16,454 nt of DNA from an uncultured Lachnospiraceae bacterium (GTDB lineage: Bacteria; Bacillota; Clostridia; Lachnospirales; Lachnospiraceae). A program made the position numbers and the translations under genes. A model generated the notes under the pieces. That model had not been told where the DNA came from. It searched no databases and was given only the letters and a program-made list of their open reading frames with translations. The stretch covers positions 1 to 16,454 of the forward strand of contig CAJUSQ010000070.1 in NCBI GenBank assembly GCA_910588885.1. The letters run 5' to 3'. Positions within the stretch are counted from its first letter, which is position 1. The number at the start of each line of letters is the position of its first letter. Positions 7,006 to 15,327 of the stretch are shown piece after piece.

Positions 7006-7764
7006 ATGCAGGCATATACGGGATTTGCGCAGGTGTACGATTTATTTATGGACAATGTACCTTATGAAGAATGGGGCCGGTATCTCACCGGGCTTTTGCA
7101 GGAATACGGGGTGGAGCATGGAATTGTGCTGGATTTGGGCTGCGGTACCGGGAAGATGACCCGGCTGCTTGGGAGGGCCGGATATGATATGATTGGGGTG
7201 GATAACTCGCAGGAGATGCTGGGGATTGCCATGGACAAGGATGCGGAGGGGATTTTGTATCTCTGTCAGGATATGCGGGCATTTGAATTGTATGGGACGG
7301 TGGCCGCCGTAGTCAGCGTCTGCGATTCCATGAATTACATTTTGGAGGAAGAGGAGCTGGAACAGGTGTTCCGGCTTGTAAACAATTATCTGGATCCCGG
7401 CGGGATTTTTATCTTTGATTTGAATACCCTATTTAAATATGAAGCTTTGCTGGGAGACGCCGTAATTTGTGAAAATCGTGACGAAGGCAGTTTTATTTGG
7501 GAAAACTATTATGACAGCGAAGAACGGCTGAATGAATATGATCTGACCCTTTTCATCCGGGAAGATTCCGGACTGTACCGGAAATACGAAGAAACCCATT
7601 GCCAGAGGGGCTACAGCCTGGAACAGGTGCAGACGCTGCTGGCCCAGGCGGGAATGGAATTTGTAACGGCCTATGATGCCTTTACCAAAGAAGCGCCCCG
7701 GCAGGAAAGCGAACGGGTCTATGTGATAGCCAGAGAAAAAGGGAAGGAGCTTCCTGGATTTTGA
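7006..7764 (+). CDS. Class I SAM-dependent methyltransferase
   Basis: A 252-residue cytoplasmic methyltransferase of the small-molecule type. Motif I is DLGCGTGK at residues 43-50, the acidic end of strand beta-2 is D66 in MIGVDNS, and a later FIFDLN segment matches the usual post-methylation-domain layout. The substrate is unknown, and the sequence gives no sign of an rRNA or protein target. The start ATG at 7006 is chosen because homologues of this type begin with a YxxFAxVYDxFM segment and AAAGGA lies 8 nt upstream. A frame open back to 6775 would translate the leader repeat and lacks support. It is followed by the restriction-modification cassette, which has its own promoter. Confidence 0.85.
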   Translation: MQAYTGFAQVYDLFMDNVPYEEWGRYLTGLLQEYGVEHGIVLDLGCGTGKMTRLLGRAGYDMIGVDNSQEMLGIAMDKDAEGILYLCQDMRAFELYGTVAAVVSVCDSMNYILEEEELEQVFRLVNNYLDPGGIFIFDLNTLFKYEALLGDAVICENRDEGSFIWENYYDSEERLNEYDLTLFIREDSGLYRKYEETHCQRGYSLEQVQTLLAQAGMEFVTAYDAFTKEAPRQESERVYVIAREKGKELPGF

Positions 7765-7772
7765 AAAAGAAC

Positions 7773-7801
7773 TTGCGTTCGGGATAGAAGTGTGATAGAA
7801 T
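7773..7801 (+). promoter_or_regulatory. Promoter of the restriction-modification genes
   Basis: -35 TTGCGT (7773-7778), a 17-bp spacer, and -10 TAGAAT (7796-7801) preceded by TGA, an extended -10 element. The start of transcription would be near 7808. GATAGAA occurs twice, at 7783-7789 and 7794-7800, 11 bp apart, with the second copy overlapping the -10 box. Confidence 0.65.
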
Positions 7802-7830
7802 AGGGGCACAGAAGGAAAGAGGTGGAGTCG

Positions 7831-8691
7831 GTGAAGAAGGGCAGCAGGGAAGAGTTGGATATGAGTCCGGTGATGAATCGTTTGTTTGAGGGGGATTGCC
7901 TGGAATATATGGATAAGATTCCGGCGGGCAGCGTGGATATGATTTTATGTGACCTGCCTTATGGGATGACCCAGAACCAGTGGGACTGCTATATCCCTTT
8001 GGAGGAATTATGGAAGCAGTATAACCGGGTGATTAAGCAGAACGGCGCGATTGTACTGACTTCCAACGGGATTTTTACGGCTAAGCTGATTTTAAGCCAG
8101 CCGAATATTTATAAATACAAATGGGTGTGGGAGAAGTCCAAGCCTACGAATTTTTTGAATGCCAAGAAGCAGCCTTTGCGGAAGCATGAGGATGTCTGTG
8201 TCTTCTATAAGAGACAGCCGGTTTACCATCCCCAGATGACCAAGGGGGAACCCTATGACAAGGGAACCAGGAAGGATCAGCTCTGCGGGAATTACGGGGA
8301 TTTTGAGCCGGTTCATGTGGCCAGTGAGGGGGAGAGGTATCCGACGGATATTATTTATGTGAAGACGGCGGAATGTGAGGGAGCCGTCCTGCATCCCACG
8401 CAGAAGCCGGTGGAGCTGGGACGTTATATGATCCGGACTTATACGAACCCGGGGGATGTGGTGCTGGACAATACCTTCGGCAGCGGCTCTTTTCTGGTGG
8501 CCGCCCTGATGGAGGGCCGGAATTTTATCGGGATTGAGAAGAACGAGAACGTGGCATTGTTTAAGAAGGAAGAGATAGATTACATCGACGTGGCCAAGCG
8601 AAGGCTGTTTCTGGCCTGGGAAGGGCTGGATAAGAAGACGAAGAAGCATATTCAGGTGCAGAATCTGATTGCCGAGTTTGAAGAAAGGTAA
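7831..8691 (+). CDS. Site-specific DNA methyltransferase (beta class, probably N6-adenine)
   Basis: A 286-residue DNA methyltransferase that would protect host DNA from the adjoining restriction enzyme. The catalytic motif IV is DLPYG (from residue 41) and comes before the SAM-binding motif I, DNTFGSGSF (from 213). The segment between them contains the target-recognition part and HPTQKP (188-193). The order IV then I defines the beta class. A Leu in the second position of the (D/N)PP(Y/F) motif is a known variant in DLPYG-type enzymes. The start is uncertain. GTG 7831 has GAGGTG (7819-7824) 6 nt upstream; GTG 7822 and ATG 7861 are alternatives, and the conserved part begins near 7873. The restriction gene begins 5 bp after the stop, so the two are co-translated. 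Confidence 0.88.
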   Translation: MKKGSREELDMSPVMNRLFEGDCLEYMDKIPAGSVDMILCDLPYGMTQNQWDCYIPLEELWKQYNRVIKQNGAIVLTSNGIFTAKLILSQPNIYKYKWVWEKSKPTNFLNAKKQPLRKHEDVCVFYKRQPVYHPQMTKGEPYDKGTRKDQLCGNYGDFEPVHVASEGERYPTDIIYVKTAECEGAVLHPTQKPVELGRYMIRTYTNPGDVVLDNTFGSGSFLVAALMEGRNFIGIEKNENVALFKKEEIDYIDVAKRRLFLAWEGLDKKTKKHIQVQNLIAEFEER

Positions 8692-8696
8692 GGGGT

Positions 8697-11462
8697 ATGG
8701 GAACGATCGTAAGGCGGAATGAACGAAGCTGGGCCATTGAGATGATTTCCCAGATGAATTTCATGCTGGCCCGGAGGAATCTCCGGATCAAACGGGCCGG
8801 AGGGGAATGTACCCTGTCGGTGCAGAAGCAGAGCATGTTCCCGGACGTCCTGCTGTATGGGGATGAGGGACAGACGAAGATTCTGCAGGGCTGGGAGCTG
8901 AAGATGCCCGATGTGCCCATTACGGATGAAGCCTTTCGGAGGGATGCGGAGCGGAAAGCCGTGGCTCTGGGCCTAAGCAGCTTTGTGATCTGGAATTTTA
9001 CCTATGCAAAGCTTTATGTCAGGGAGGATGATATTTTTTATGAGGCCCGGGTGTTTGACCGGACGGATTACATTTCCACCCGGGAAGAGGTAGCGTTATA
9101 CCGCAGGGAATGGATGGCGGTGCTGGAGGAAGTCCTTCTTACGGTCAACGAATATCTGGCGGAGGGCAGAATCCGGGGAGCCTCCATAGCGGAATCCCTG
9201 TCCGATAGTCTGGTGGCGGAAATCATCCAGAGGAACAAGGAAACGGTTGCCCGGAGCCTGGAAGGGGAAGCTGCCCGGAGTATGAAGATGGAAAGCCGGC
9301 TGAAGGTTTGGTGGCAGGCATTTCATGAGGAGTATGAGCGGGATGAAACGAATCTCTATTCGGCCTATGCCAAATCCGTTTTACTGAATTGGGTGAACCG
9401 GATTTTGTTTGCAAACCTTATTAAGAAGTACCATGACTGTGCCAGGAGGATCGACGGCCTGAACCGGGATTCGTCTCCGGCAGACGGAAACCGGATGATG
9501 GAAGAGATTGTAGCGGAAGGAGATTTTTTCAATGTGTTCCAGCCCCTGGAGTTTAACGAGGGGATTCCGGAGGATACCTGGATGGATTTGGTGGATTATA
9601 ATGAATTCCTGTGCCGGAACCGGATTGAGAACGTGGAACAGAGTGTCCTGAAGGATATTATGGAGAAGACGGTGCATACGGCGAAACGGGAGATCCGGGG
9701 GCAATTCGCCACGCCGGATGCTTTGGCGGATATTCTGTGCCAGGTAACCATTGAGGACTGGAGCCGCCATTGCGGGGATTTCTGCGCCGGAACCGGGACC
9801 ATCGCCAAGGCAGTTTTAAAGAACAAGGGGAAGCGCCTGCCGGGGCCCGGGGAGGTATTTGAAACGACCTGGATCGGGGATAAGTACACCTATCCCTTGC
9901 AGATTGCCAATATTGCCCTGACCAGTATAGAGGTTTTGAACCTTCCCCTGCATCTGTTCCAGGCCGATGTATTCTCCCTGAAGCCGGGGCAGGAAGTGCT
10001 TCTTCGGAATCCTTCGGACGGTTCTAAGATCCGAAAGGAGCTTCCGTATTTTCACGGGATTGTATCAAATCTGCCGTTTGTAAAATACAACAATATCGCA
10101 GCGGATGAGGCTGCCTATCTGGAGGAGGTCCGGCAGTCCGTTTCGGAGCATACCGGGATTCTGTTTCCGGCGGGAAAGGCGGATCTGTACCACTTCATTC
10201 CCTTTTGGCTGCATGGGCTTTTGGAACCCGGGGGAAAGCTGGGGGTAATCCTGTCCAATTCCTGGCTGGGTACCCAGGTGGGGCTGAAGTTTTATCAGGC
10301 CCTGCTTTACTATTATGAGCTGCAGACCGTTGTGTTAAGCAATGAAGGCCGATGGTTTGAAAATGCCGACGTGGTAGGGACTCTTGCGGTGTTGCAGAAA
10401 AAGGCGGAGATTTCACCTCCAAAGGGTAATGAATCCATTCAGTTCGGACTGACTAACTTTGATATTAAGGAAAAAGATGAGAATAAGATAGAGAGATTGG
10501 TTCATAGTATTGTATTGAAGAAGGAACTGGATTCCACGGTCTTTCGGAGGAAGGAATACCGGGTATCGGAGATTTCCGGAATTCTGAAGCATGGGGTGAC
10601 GCTGAATGCCCTGTTTCACAATCTGGACTGGATGGAGGAGATGCAGGAGCATTTGATCCCCATCGGCGAGATTTTAACCGTGAAGCGGGGAGAACGGCGG
10701 GGTTGGAACGATTTGTTCTATCCGAAAGGCCCCCATGGAATTGAAGCCGAGTATATGAAGCCGGTGCTGAAAAAGCCTGCCCGGCTGAAATCCTTTACGG
10801 CCCGGGCGGACATGCAGGCTTTTTGCTGCAGTAGATCCAAGGAGGAGCTTGCGGCGGCAGGCCATCTGGGAGCCCTTTCCTGGATTGAGCGGTTTGAAAG
10901 CGTCCGGAACCAGACCGGAAAGCTGCTTCCGGCTGCTTTGAAGCGTTCCGGGCATTACTGGTACGAAATGGACGACGGGGCCAAAGCGGACTTTGTCACG
11001 ATCCTCAATCCCGACCGCAGGTTGTTTGTGGCAAAGTTCGAGGAAACCACCTTTGTGGATCAGCGGTTTACCCGGATGCTGAAAAAGGACGAAACCGTTT
11101 CCATGAATTTGGTACATGCCCTCTTAAATTCCATCTACGGCATGTTTGCCATGGAGGCAATCGGGTTTGGCCGGGGGTTGGGGGTTTTAGACGCTACCAG
11201 CACGAAATTGAAGAAACTGTACCTGATTAATCCCTATGAGATCCGGGAAGGGGATCGGAAAGAAATAGAACATTTGTTTGATAAAATACAAGCCCGGGAT
11301 GTGAAGGAGGTCACGGCAGAGCTTCAGGACCCGGTGCGCAGGCAGTTTGAAGAAGCGGTGCTCCGGGCAATCGGATGCGAGCATTTGTATGAGGGAATCA
11401 AGGCTTCCCTGCTGTCCATGCAGCATACCAGGCATACGGCGGAGAAAGGGAGCCGAAAATAG
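8697..11462 (+). CDS. Type IIG-like restriction endonuclease-methyltransferase (Eco57I type)
   Basis: A 921-residue single-chain enzyme. The N-terminal domain (about 1-130) has a PD-(D/E)xK nuclease motif: F48-P49-D50, then E67-L68-K69 in GWELK. A helical connector follows. The N6-adenine methylase core has GQFATP (335-340), the SAM-binding motif DFCAGTGT (361-368) and the catalytic motif IV SNLPF (457-461), where Leu459 replaces the usual Pro. The order I then IV is the gamma class. The C-terminal third (from about 655, ILTVKRGERRGWNDLFYP) resembles the target-recognition region of type IIG enzymes, with the typical ending in which a LNS segment and an LKK..L.NP segment follow each other. 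Length fits type IIG proteins (900-1100). With the adjoining separate methyltransferase this is the Eco57I arrangement. The gene looks intact. The recognition sequence cannot be read from the protein. Confidence 0.85.
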   Translation: MGTIVRRNERSWAIEMISQMNFMLARRNLRIKRAGGECTLSVQKQSMFPDVLLYGDEGQTKILQGWELKMPDVPITDEAFRRDAERKAVALGLSSFVIWNFTYAKLYVREDDIFYEARVFDRTDYISTREEVALYRREWMAVLEEVLLTVNEYLAEGRIRGASIAESLSDSLVAEIIQRNKETVARSLEGEAARSMKMESRLKVWWQAFHEEYERDETNLYSAYAKSVLLNWVNRILFANLIKKYHDCARRIDGLNRDSSPADGNRMMEEIVAEGDFFNVFQPLEFNEGIPEDTWMDLVDYNEFLCRNRIENVEQSVLKDIMEKTVHTAKREIRGQFATPDALADILCQVTIEDWSRHCGDFCAGTGTIAKAVLKNKGKRLPGPGEVFETTWIGDKYTYPLQIANIALTSIEVLNLPLHLFQADVFSLKPGQEVLLRNPSDGSKIRKELPYFHGIVSNLPFVKYNNIAADEAAYLEEVRQSVSEHTGILFPAGKADLYHFIPFWLHGLLEPGGKLGVILSNSWLGTQVGLKFYQALLYYYELQTVVLSNEGRWFENADVVGTLAVLQKKAEISPPKGNESIQFGLTNFDIKEKDENKIERLVHSIVLKKELDSTVFRRKEYRVSEISGILKHGVTLNALFHNLDWMEEMQEHLIPIGEILTVKRGERRGWNDLFYPKGPHGIEAEYMKPVLKKPARLKSFTARADMQAFCCSRSKEELAAAGHLGALSWIERFESVRNQTGKLLPAALKRSGHYWYEMDDGAKADFVTILNPDRRLFVAKFEETTFVDQRFTRMLKKDETVSMNLVHALLNSIYGMFAMEAIGFGRGLGVLDATSTKLKKLYLINPYEIREGDRKEIEHLFDKIQARDVKEVTAELQDPVRRQFEEAVLRAIGCEHLYEGIKASLLSMQHTRHTAEKGSRK

Positions 11463-11487
11463 GAAACGACAGGAGGAAACAGGGGAA

Positions 11488-12360
11488 ATGACGGAGGATT
11501 ATATTGTAAGAGCAACGGCGGCGGACAGCCAGATTCGGGCGTTTGCCATTACTTCCCGGGCATTGGTGGAGGAAGCCCGCAGGCGTCATAATACCAGCCC
11601 GGTGGTGACGGCGGCTTTGGGGCGTTTGCTGTCCGGCGGAGTCATGATGGGGATTATGATGAAGGGGGAAGAGGACCTTCTGACAATCCAGATCAAGGGC
11701 CGGGGCCCCTTAAAGGGAATGACGGTGACGGCGGATTCCAGGGGAAATGTGAAGGGATATCCGGAGGTGCCGGATGTGATTTTACCTGCCAATGAGAAGG
11801 GGAAACTGGATGTGGCAGGGGCGGTAGGGCCGGGAATCCTGAATGTCATTAAGGACATGGGGTTAAAGGAACCCTATGTGGGGCAGACGGTACTGCAGAC
11901 CAGCGAAATCGCGGAGGATCTGACCTATTATTTTGCGGCTTCCGAGCAGGTGCCCTCCGCCGTGGGCCTCGGGGTTTTGATGGAGAAAGACAATACGGTA
12001 AAGCAGGCCGGCGGATTTATCATCCAGCTGATGCCTTTTACGGAAGAACGTGTGATTGCCCGGCTGGAGGAGAAAGTAGCACAGGTGCAGTCCGTCACGG
12101 ATTTACTGGAACAGGGGAATACACCGGAGCAATTGTTGGAACAATTGCTGGGTGAGTTCGGTGTGGAGGTTTCGGAACGGATCCCTGTCCGTTTTTCCTG
12201 CAACTGTTCGAAGGAGCGGGTGACAAAGGCAATAATCAGTATCGGGGTAACGGATATTCAGGAAATGATTGACGAGGCGAAGCCGGTGGAGCTGCACTGC
12301 CATTTCTGCAATACCAGTTATACCTTTACCCCGGAAGAATTAAAGGAGATTATAAAGTGA
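11488..12360 (+). CDS. hslO: Redox-regulated molecular chaperone Hsp33
   Basis: A 290-residue cytoplasmic holdase chaperone that is activated by oxidation. The four zinc-binding cysteines are near the C-terminus: C238-x-C240 and C271-x-x-C274. In the family they bind zinc when reduced and form disulfides under oxidative stress, which unfolds the linker and exposes the substrate site. The N-terminal half contains the typical ITSRALVEEARRRHNTSP segment and GPLKGMTVTADSRGNVKGY. The start ATG lies 11 nt after AGGAGG (11471-11476). A longer frame overlapping the end of the restriction gene is not supported. It begins 25 bp after the restriction gene with no terminator between them, so it may be partly read from that promoter. 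nadE overlaps its stop. Confidence 0.95.
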   Translation: MTEDYIVRATAADSQIRAFAITSRALVEEARRRHNTSPVVTAALGRLLSGGVMMGIMMKGEEDLLTIQIKGRGPLKGMTVTADSRGNVKGYPEVPDVILPANEKGKLDVAGAVGPGILNVIKDMGLKEPYVGQTVLQTSEIAEDLTYYFAASEQVPSAVGLGVLMEKDNTVKQAGGFIIQLMPFTEERVIARLEEKVAQVQSVTDLLEQGNTPEQLLEQLLGEFGVEVSERIPVRFSCNCSKERVTKAIISIGVTDIQEMIDEAKPVELHCHFCNTSYTFTPEELKEIIK

Positions 12361-14276
12361 AGCATGGATATTTGAAAGTAGCGGCGGTTACTCCGAAGAT
12401 CCGGGTGGCCGACCCGGTCTATAACGGGACCGTTATTTGTGAAAAAATGGACGAAGCCTTTGATCAGGGCGCCATGGTGCTGGTATTTCCTGAGCTTTGC
12501 ATTACAGGCTATACCTGCGGGGATTTGTTTTGGCAGGAGCTTCTGCAGAAGGAGGCGCAAAAGCAGCTTTGCAGGATTGCGGCCCATACCGGGGACAAGA
12601 ACGGCATTGTGTTTGTAGGGCTGCCCGTCTCTTATGGGGGCAAGCTGTATAATACGGCGGCAGCCTTAAGCGGCGGCCGGGTGCTGGGTCTGGTGCCGAA
12701 GATGTTTATTCCCAATTATCATGAATTCTACGAAGGCCGGTATTTTACTCCGGGAATGGAAGAACCGGTTATGGCGGCCCTTGGGGACGGGACAGAGGTT
12801 CCCATGGGAAGTAAATTGATTTTTTCCGCTCCATCCTTTCCGGAGCTGAAAATCGCTGCGGAAATCTGCGAGGATCTGTGGGTGCCGAATCCGCCCAGTA
12901 TTTCCCATGGATTGGCCGGGGCCAATCTGATTGTGAACCTCTCCGCCAGCAATGAGAATACCGGGAAGGATGTATACAGGGAGGAGCTGGTCAAGGGCCA
13001 ATCGGCCCGGCTCTACTGCGGCTATGTCTATGCCAGCGCAGGCGAGGGGGAATCCACTCAGGATGTGGTGTATTCCGGCCACAATCTCATTGCGGAGAAC
13101 GGCATTCTCCTGGCAAGCTCCCAGCGGTTTGTGAATGAGACGATTTACGGAGAGGTGGATATCCATAAGCTCAACGGGGAACGGCAGAGGATGAGTACCT
13201 TTTCCACGGAGGAGAAGGGCTATCAAAGGGTTTCCTTTGACCTGGAGCCCATGGAAACAACGCTGTTCCGGCATGTTGCACCCCTGCCCTTTGTTCCCCA
13301 GGATCCCCAGCAGCGGGAGAAGCGGTGCGAAGAGATTCTTTCCATCCAGTCCATGGGCCTGAAGAAGCGTCTGGAGCATACGGGCTGCCGCTGCGGGGTA
13401 GTGGGAATTTCGGGAGGTTTGGATTCTACCCTGGCGCTTCTGGTGACCGTACGGGCCTTTGACATGCTGGGCCTTGATCCCGGCGGGATTTACGGTGTGA
13501 CGATGCCGGGCTTCGGAACCACCGGGCGTACCTATGACAATGCGGTGAAGATGATCAAGTGCGTAGGGGCCACCTTTTTGGAGGTGGATATTAAGGAATC
13601 GGTTCGTACCCATTTCCGGGATATCGGGCAGGAAGAAGATTGTCATGACGTGACCTATGAGAACAGCCAGGCCCGGGAAAGAACGCAGATTCTTATGGAT
13701 ATTGCAAATAAATACAACGGGATGGTCATCGGAACCGGGGATATGTCGGAGCTGGCTTTAGGATGGGCAACCTATAATGGGGATCACATGTCCATGTATG
13801 GGGTGAATGCTTCCGTTCCGAAGACCCTGGTGCGCCATCTGGTGCGTTATTATGCGGACAGTTACGGGGAAGGGGAGCTGGCTTCGGTATTGCTGGACGT
13901 ATTGGATACCCCGGTAAGCCCGGAGCTGCTTCCGCCGGAGGACGGGAAGATTTCCCAGAAGACCGAGGATATCGTAGGGCCCTATGAGCTGCATGATTTC
14001 TACTTATACTATATGCTGCGCTTTGGGTTTCCTCCTTCCAAGATCTTCCGCCTGGCCCAGATTGCTTTTGCGGGGACTTATGAGGACGAAGTAATTTTGA
14101 AATGGATGAAGATATTTTACCGGAGATTTTTCAGCCAGCAGTTCAAGCGTTCCTGTCTGCCGGACGGGCCGAAGGTGGGTACCGTAGCGGTTTCTCCCAG
14201 AGGGGATCTGCGTATGCCCAGCGATGCCTGTGCCAATCTCTGGCTGCAGGAATTGGAAGGACTGGAAAGGGCTTAA
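12357..14276 (+). CDS. nadE: Glutamine-dependent NAD+ synthetase
   Basis: A 639-residue two-domain enzyme that makes NAD+ from deamido-NAD+ and ATP, with ammonia taken from glutamine. The N-terminal nitrilase-like glutaminase domain shows the catalytic triad E46 (in FPELCITGY), K115 (in LVPKMFIPNY) and C171 (in AEICEDLW). The C-terminal synthetase domain has the ATP-pyrophosphatase loop SGGLDST (352-358). Length matches the glutamine-dependent class; ammonia-dependent NadE is about 275 residues. The start is GTG 12357, overlapping the hslO TGA by 4 bp. It is preceded by AAAGGAGA (12342-12349), so translation is coupled to hslO. Both domains look complete. Confidence 0.95.
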   Translation: MKHGYLKVAAVTPKIRVADPVYNGTVICEKMDEAFDQGAMVLVFPELCITGYTCGDLFWQELLQKEAQKQLCRIAAHTGDKNGIVFVGLPVSYGGKLYNTAAALSGGRVLGLVPKMFIPNYHEFYEGRYFTPGMEEPVMAALGDGTEVPMGSKLIFSAPSFPELKIAAEICEDLWVPNPPSISHGLAGANLIVNLSASNENTGKDVYREELVKGQSARLYCGYVYASAGEGESTQDVVYSGHNLIAENGILLASSQRFVNETIYGEVDIHKLNGERQRMSTFSTEEKGYQRVSFDLEPMETTLFRHVAPLPFVPQDPQQREKRCEEILSIQSMGLKKRLEHTGCRCGVVGISGGLDSTLALLVTVRAFDMLGLDPGGIYGVTMPGFGTTGRTYDNAVKMIKCVGATFLEVDIKESVRTHFRDIGQEEDCHDVTYENSQARERTQILMDIANKYNGMVIGTGDMSELALGWATYNGDHMSMYGVNASVPKTLVRHLVRYYADSYGEGELASVLLDVLDTPVSPELLPPEDGKISQKTEDIVGPYELHDFYLYYMLRFGFPPSKIFRLAQIAFAGTYEDEVILKWMKIFYRRFFSQQFKRSCLPDGPKVGTVAVSPRGDLRMPSDACANLWLQELEGLERA

Positions 14277-14320
14277 CGGGCTTTGAAGGGGAAATACAGG
14301 AACCTGCGGGATGAGAGGAA

Positions 14321-14344
14321 TTCCGGCGGCCGGAACCTTGTTTT
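14321..14344 (+). terminator. Weak candidate terminator after nadE
   Basis: TTCCGG (14321-14326) and CCGGAA (14330-14335) form a short GC-rich stem with a 3-nt loop, 44 nt after the nadE stop. CCTTGTTTT follows. The U-run is interrupted, so termination would be partial. The position at the end of the hslO-nadE unit supports it. Confidence 0.45.
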
Positions 14345-14366
14345 AGAAAAATTTTAGAGATATTTT
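14338..14366 (+). promoter_or_regulatory. Candidate promoter of the DUF5685 / J-domain genes
   Basis: -35 TTGTTT (14338-14343), a 17-bp spacer, and -10 TATTTT (14361-14366) would start a transcript near 14373 with a 53-nt leader. A second pair, TTGCTT (14379-14384) and TAGAAT (14401-14406), has a 16-bp spacer and would start at the ribosome binding site, which makes it less likely. I cannot tell which is used. Confidence 0.4.
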
Positions 14367-14425
14367 GGTGTTTCTTTATTGCTTTTTTACTGGAAAAGAT
14401 TAGAATTCAAATAGGAGGAACCCCT

Positions 14426-15313
14426 ATGTTTGGATATATCATTGTAAATAAGCAAGAATTAAAATTCCGGGAATTTGACTTATACCGGTCTTATTACTGC
14501 GGATTTTGCCGGGAATTGAAGCGTCTTTACGGGAAAAGGGGCCAGATGACATTAAGTTATGATTTAACTTTCTTGATTCTGCTTTTGACAAGCCTGTATG
14601 AGAAAGAGCCGGACGAAGGCGTTTGCAGGTGTATTGCCCATCCCTTGGAAAAGCATCTCACCAGAAGGAATGAGTTTACCGGGTATGCGGCGGATATGAA
14701 CCTGCTGCTGGCCTATTACAAATGCGAGGACGACTGGCTGGATGAACGGAAGCTGAAGCAAAAGGCTTTCTGGGGCTTACTGAAGAAAAGGGCGGCGGGA
14801 GTGGAGGACAAGTATCCGGCCAAGGCAAAGGTGATACGGGAGGCGTTAGAGGCCATTCACCGCTGTGAAGCCGCAGGCAGCCGGAATATAGACGAAATTT
14901 CAGGCTGGTTCGGGAACGTTATGGCGGAGATTTTTGCCTTGAGGCAGGACGAATGGGAACGGGATCTTCGCCGGATGGGCTTTTTTCTGGGAAAATTCAT
15001 TTATCTGATGGATGCCTATGAGGACATTGAGAAGGATAAGAAGGACGGCAATTATAATCCCCTGTCCGGCTTATATGGAACGCCCGGGTTTGAGGAGGAC
15101 TGCGAGGGGATTTTGACCATGATGATGGCGGAGTGCTCCAAAGCCTTTGAGAAGCTGCCGCTGCTGGAATATGCGGAAATTCTTCGGAATATCCTGTACT
15201 CAGGCGTTTGGTGCCGTTACGAGACGGTTAAGGCGAAGCGTGCGGAAGAGAAGGCGAAGGCAGCCAAAGAAGCTGCGGCAGGGCAGCCGGAGGATAAGGG
15301 AAATAAGCAGTAA
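14426..15313 (+). CDS. DUF5685 family protein
   Basis: A 295-residue protein that I recognise as the DUF5685 family from its start (MFGYIIVNK, then a FREFDLYRSYYCGFCREL segment). The function is unknown. A C25-x-x-C28 pair near the N-terminus and two more Cys around residue 70 (VCRCIAHP) could bind a metal. Around residue 190 a segment reading DAYEDIEKDKKDGNYNPL resembles the Asp-rich helices of isoprenoid-synthase folds, but this is only a visual likeness. The protein is mostly helical by composition, with no signal peptide, and ends in a Lys/Ala/Glu-rich tail (about 270-295) that may be a disordered or coiled extension. AGGAGG (14413-14418) lies 7 nt before the ATG. The J-domain gene follows after 14 bp, so the two are probably made together. 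Confidence 0.85.
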   Translation: MFGYIIVNKQELKFREFDLYRSYYCGFCRELKRLYGKRGQMTLSYDLTFLILLLTSLYEKEPDEGVCRCIAHPLEKHLTRRNEFTGYAADMNLLLAYYKCEDDWLDERKLKQKAFWGLLKKRAAGVEDKYPAKAKVIREALEAIHRCEAAGSRNIDEISGWFGNVMAEIFALRQDEWERDLRRMGFFLGKFIYLMDAYEDIEKDKKDGNYNPLSGLYGTPGFEEDCEGILTMMMAECSKAFEKLPLLEYAEILRNILYSGVWCRYETVKAKRAEEKAKAAKEAAAGQPEDKGNKQ

Positions 15314-15327
15314 GAGAGGAAGGAAAT

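Noticed and set aside
8697..11462. BREX PglX or type I HsdM as an alternative for the large methylase
   Set aside because: There are no other BREX genes, no HsdR or HsdS, and the nuclease motif plus recognition region in one chain fit type IIG better.
11347..11487. N-terminal extension of Hsp33 overlapping the restriction gene
   Set aside because: It would overlap the restriction gene by over 110 bp. The family start and an AGGAGG site support 11488.
12666..13646. A 326-codon open frame on the minus strand opposite nadE
   Set aside because: It lies wholly within a clear nadE gene, has no family-like motifs or ribosome binding site, and is explained by the codon bias of nadE.
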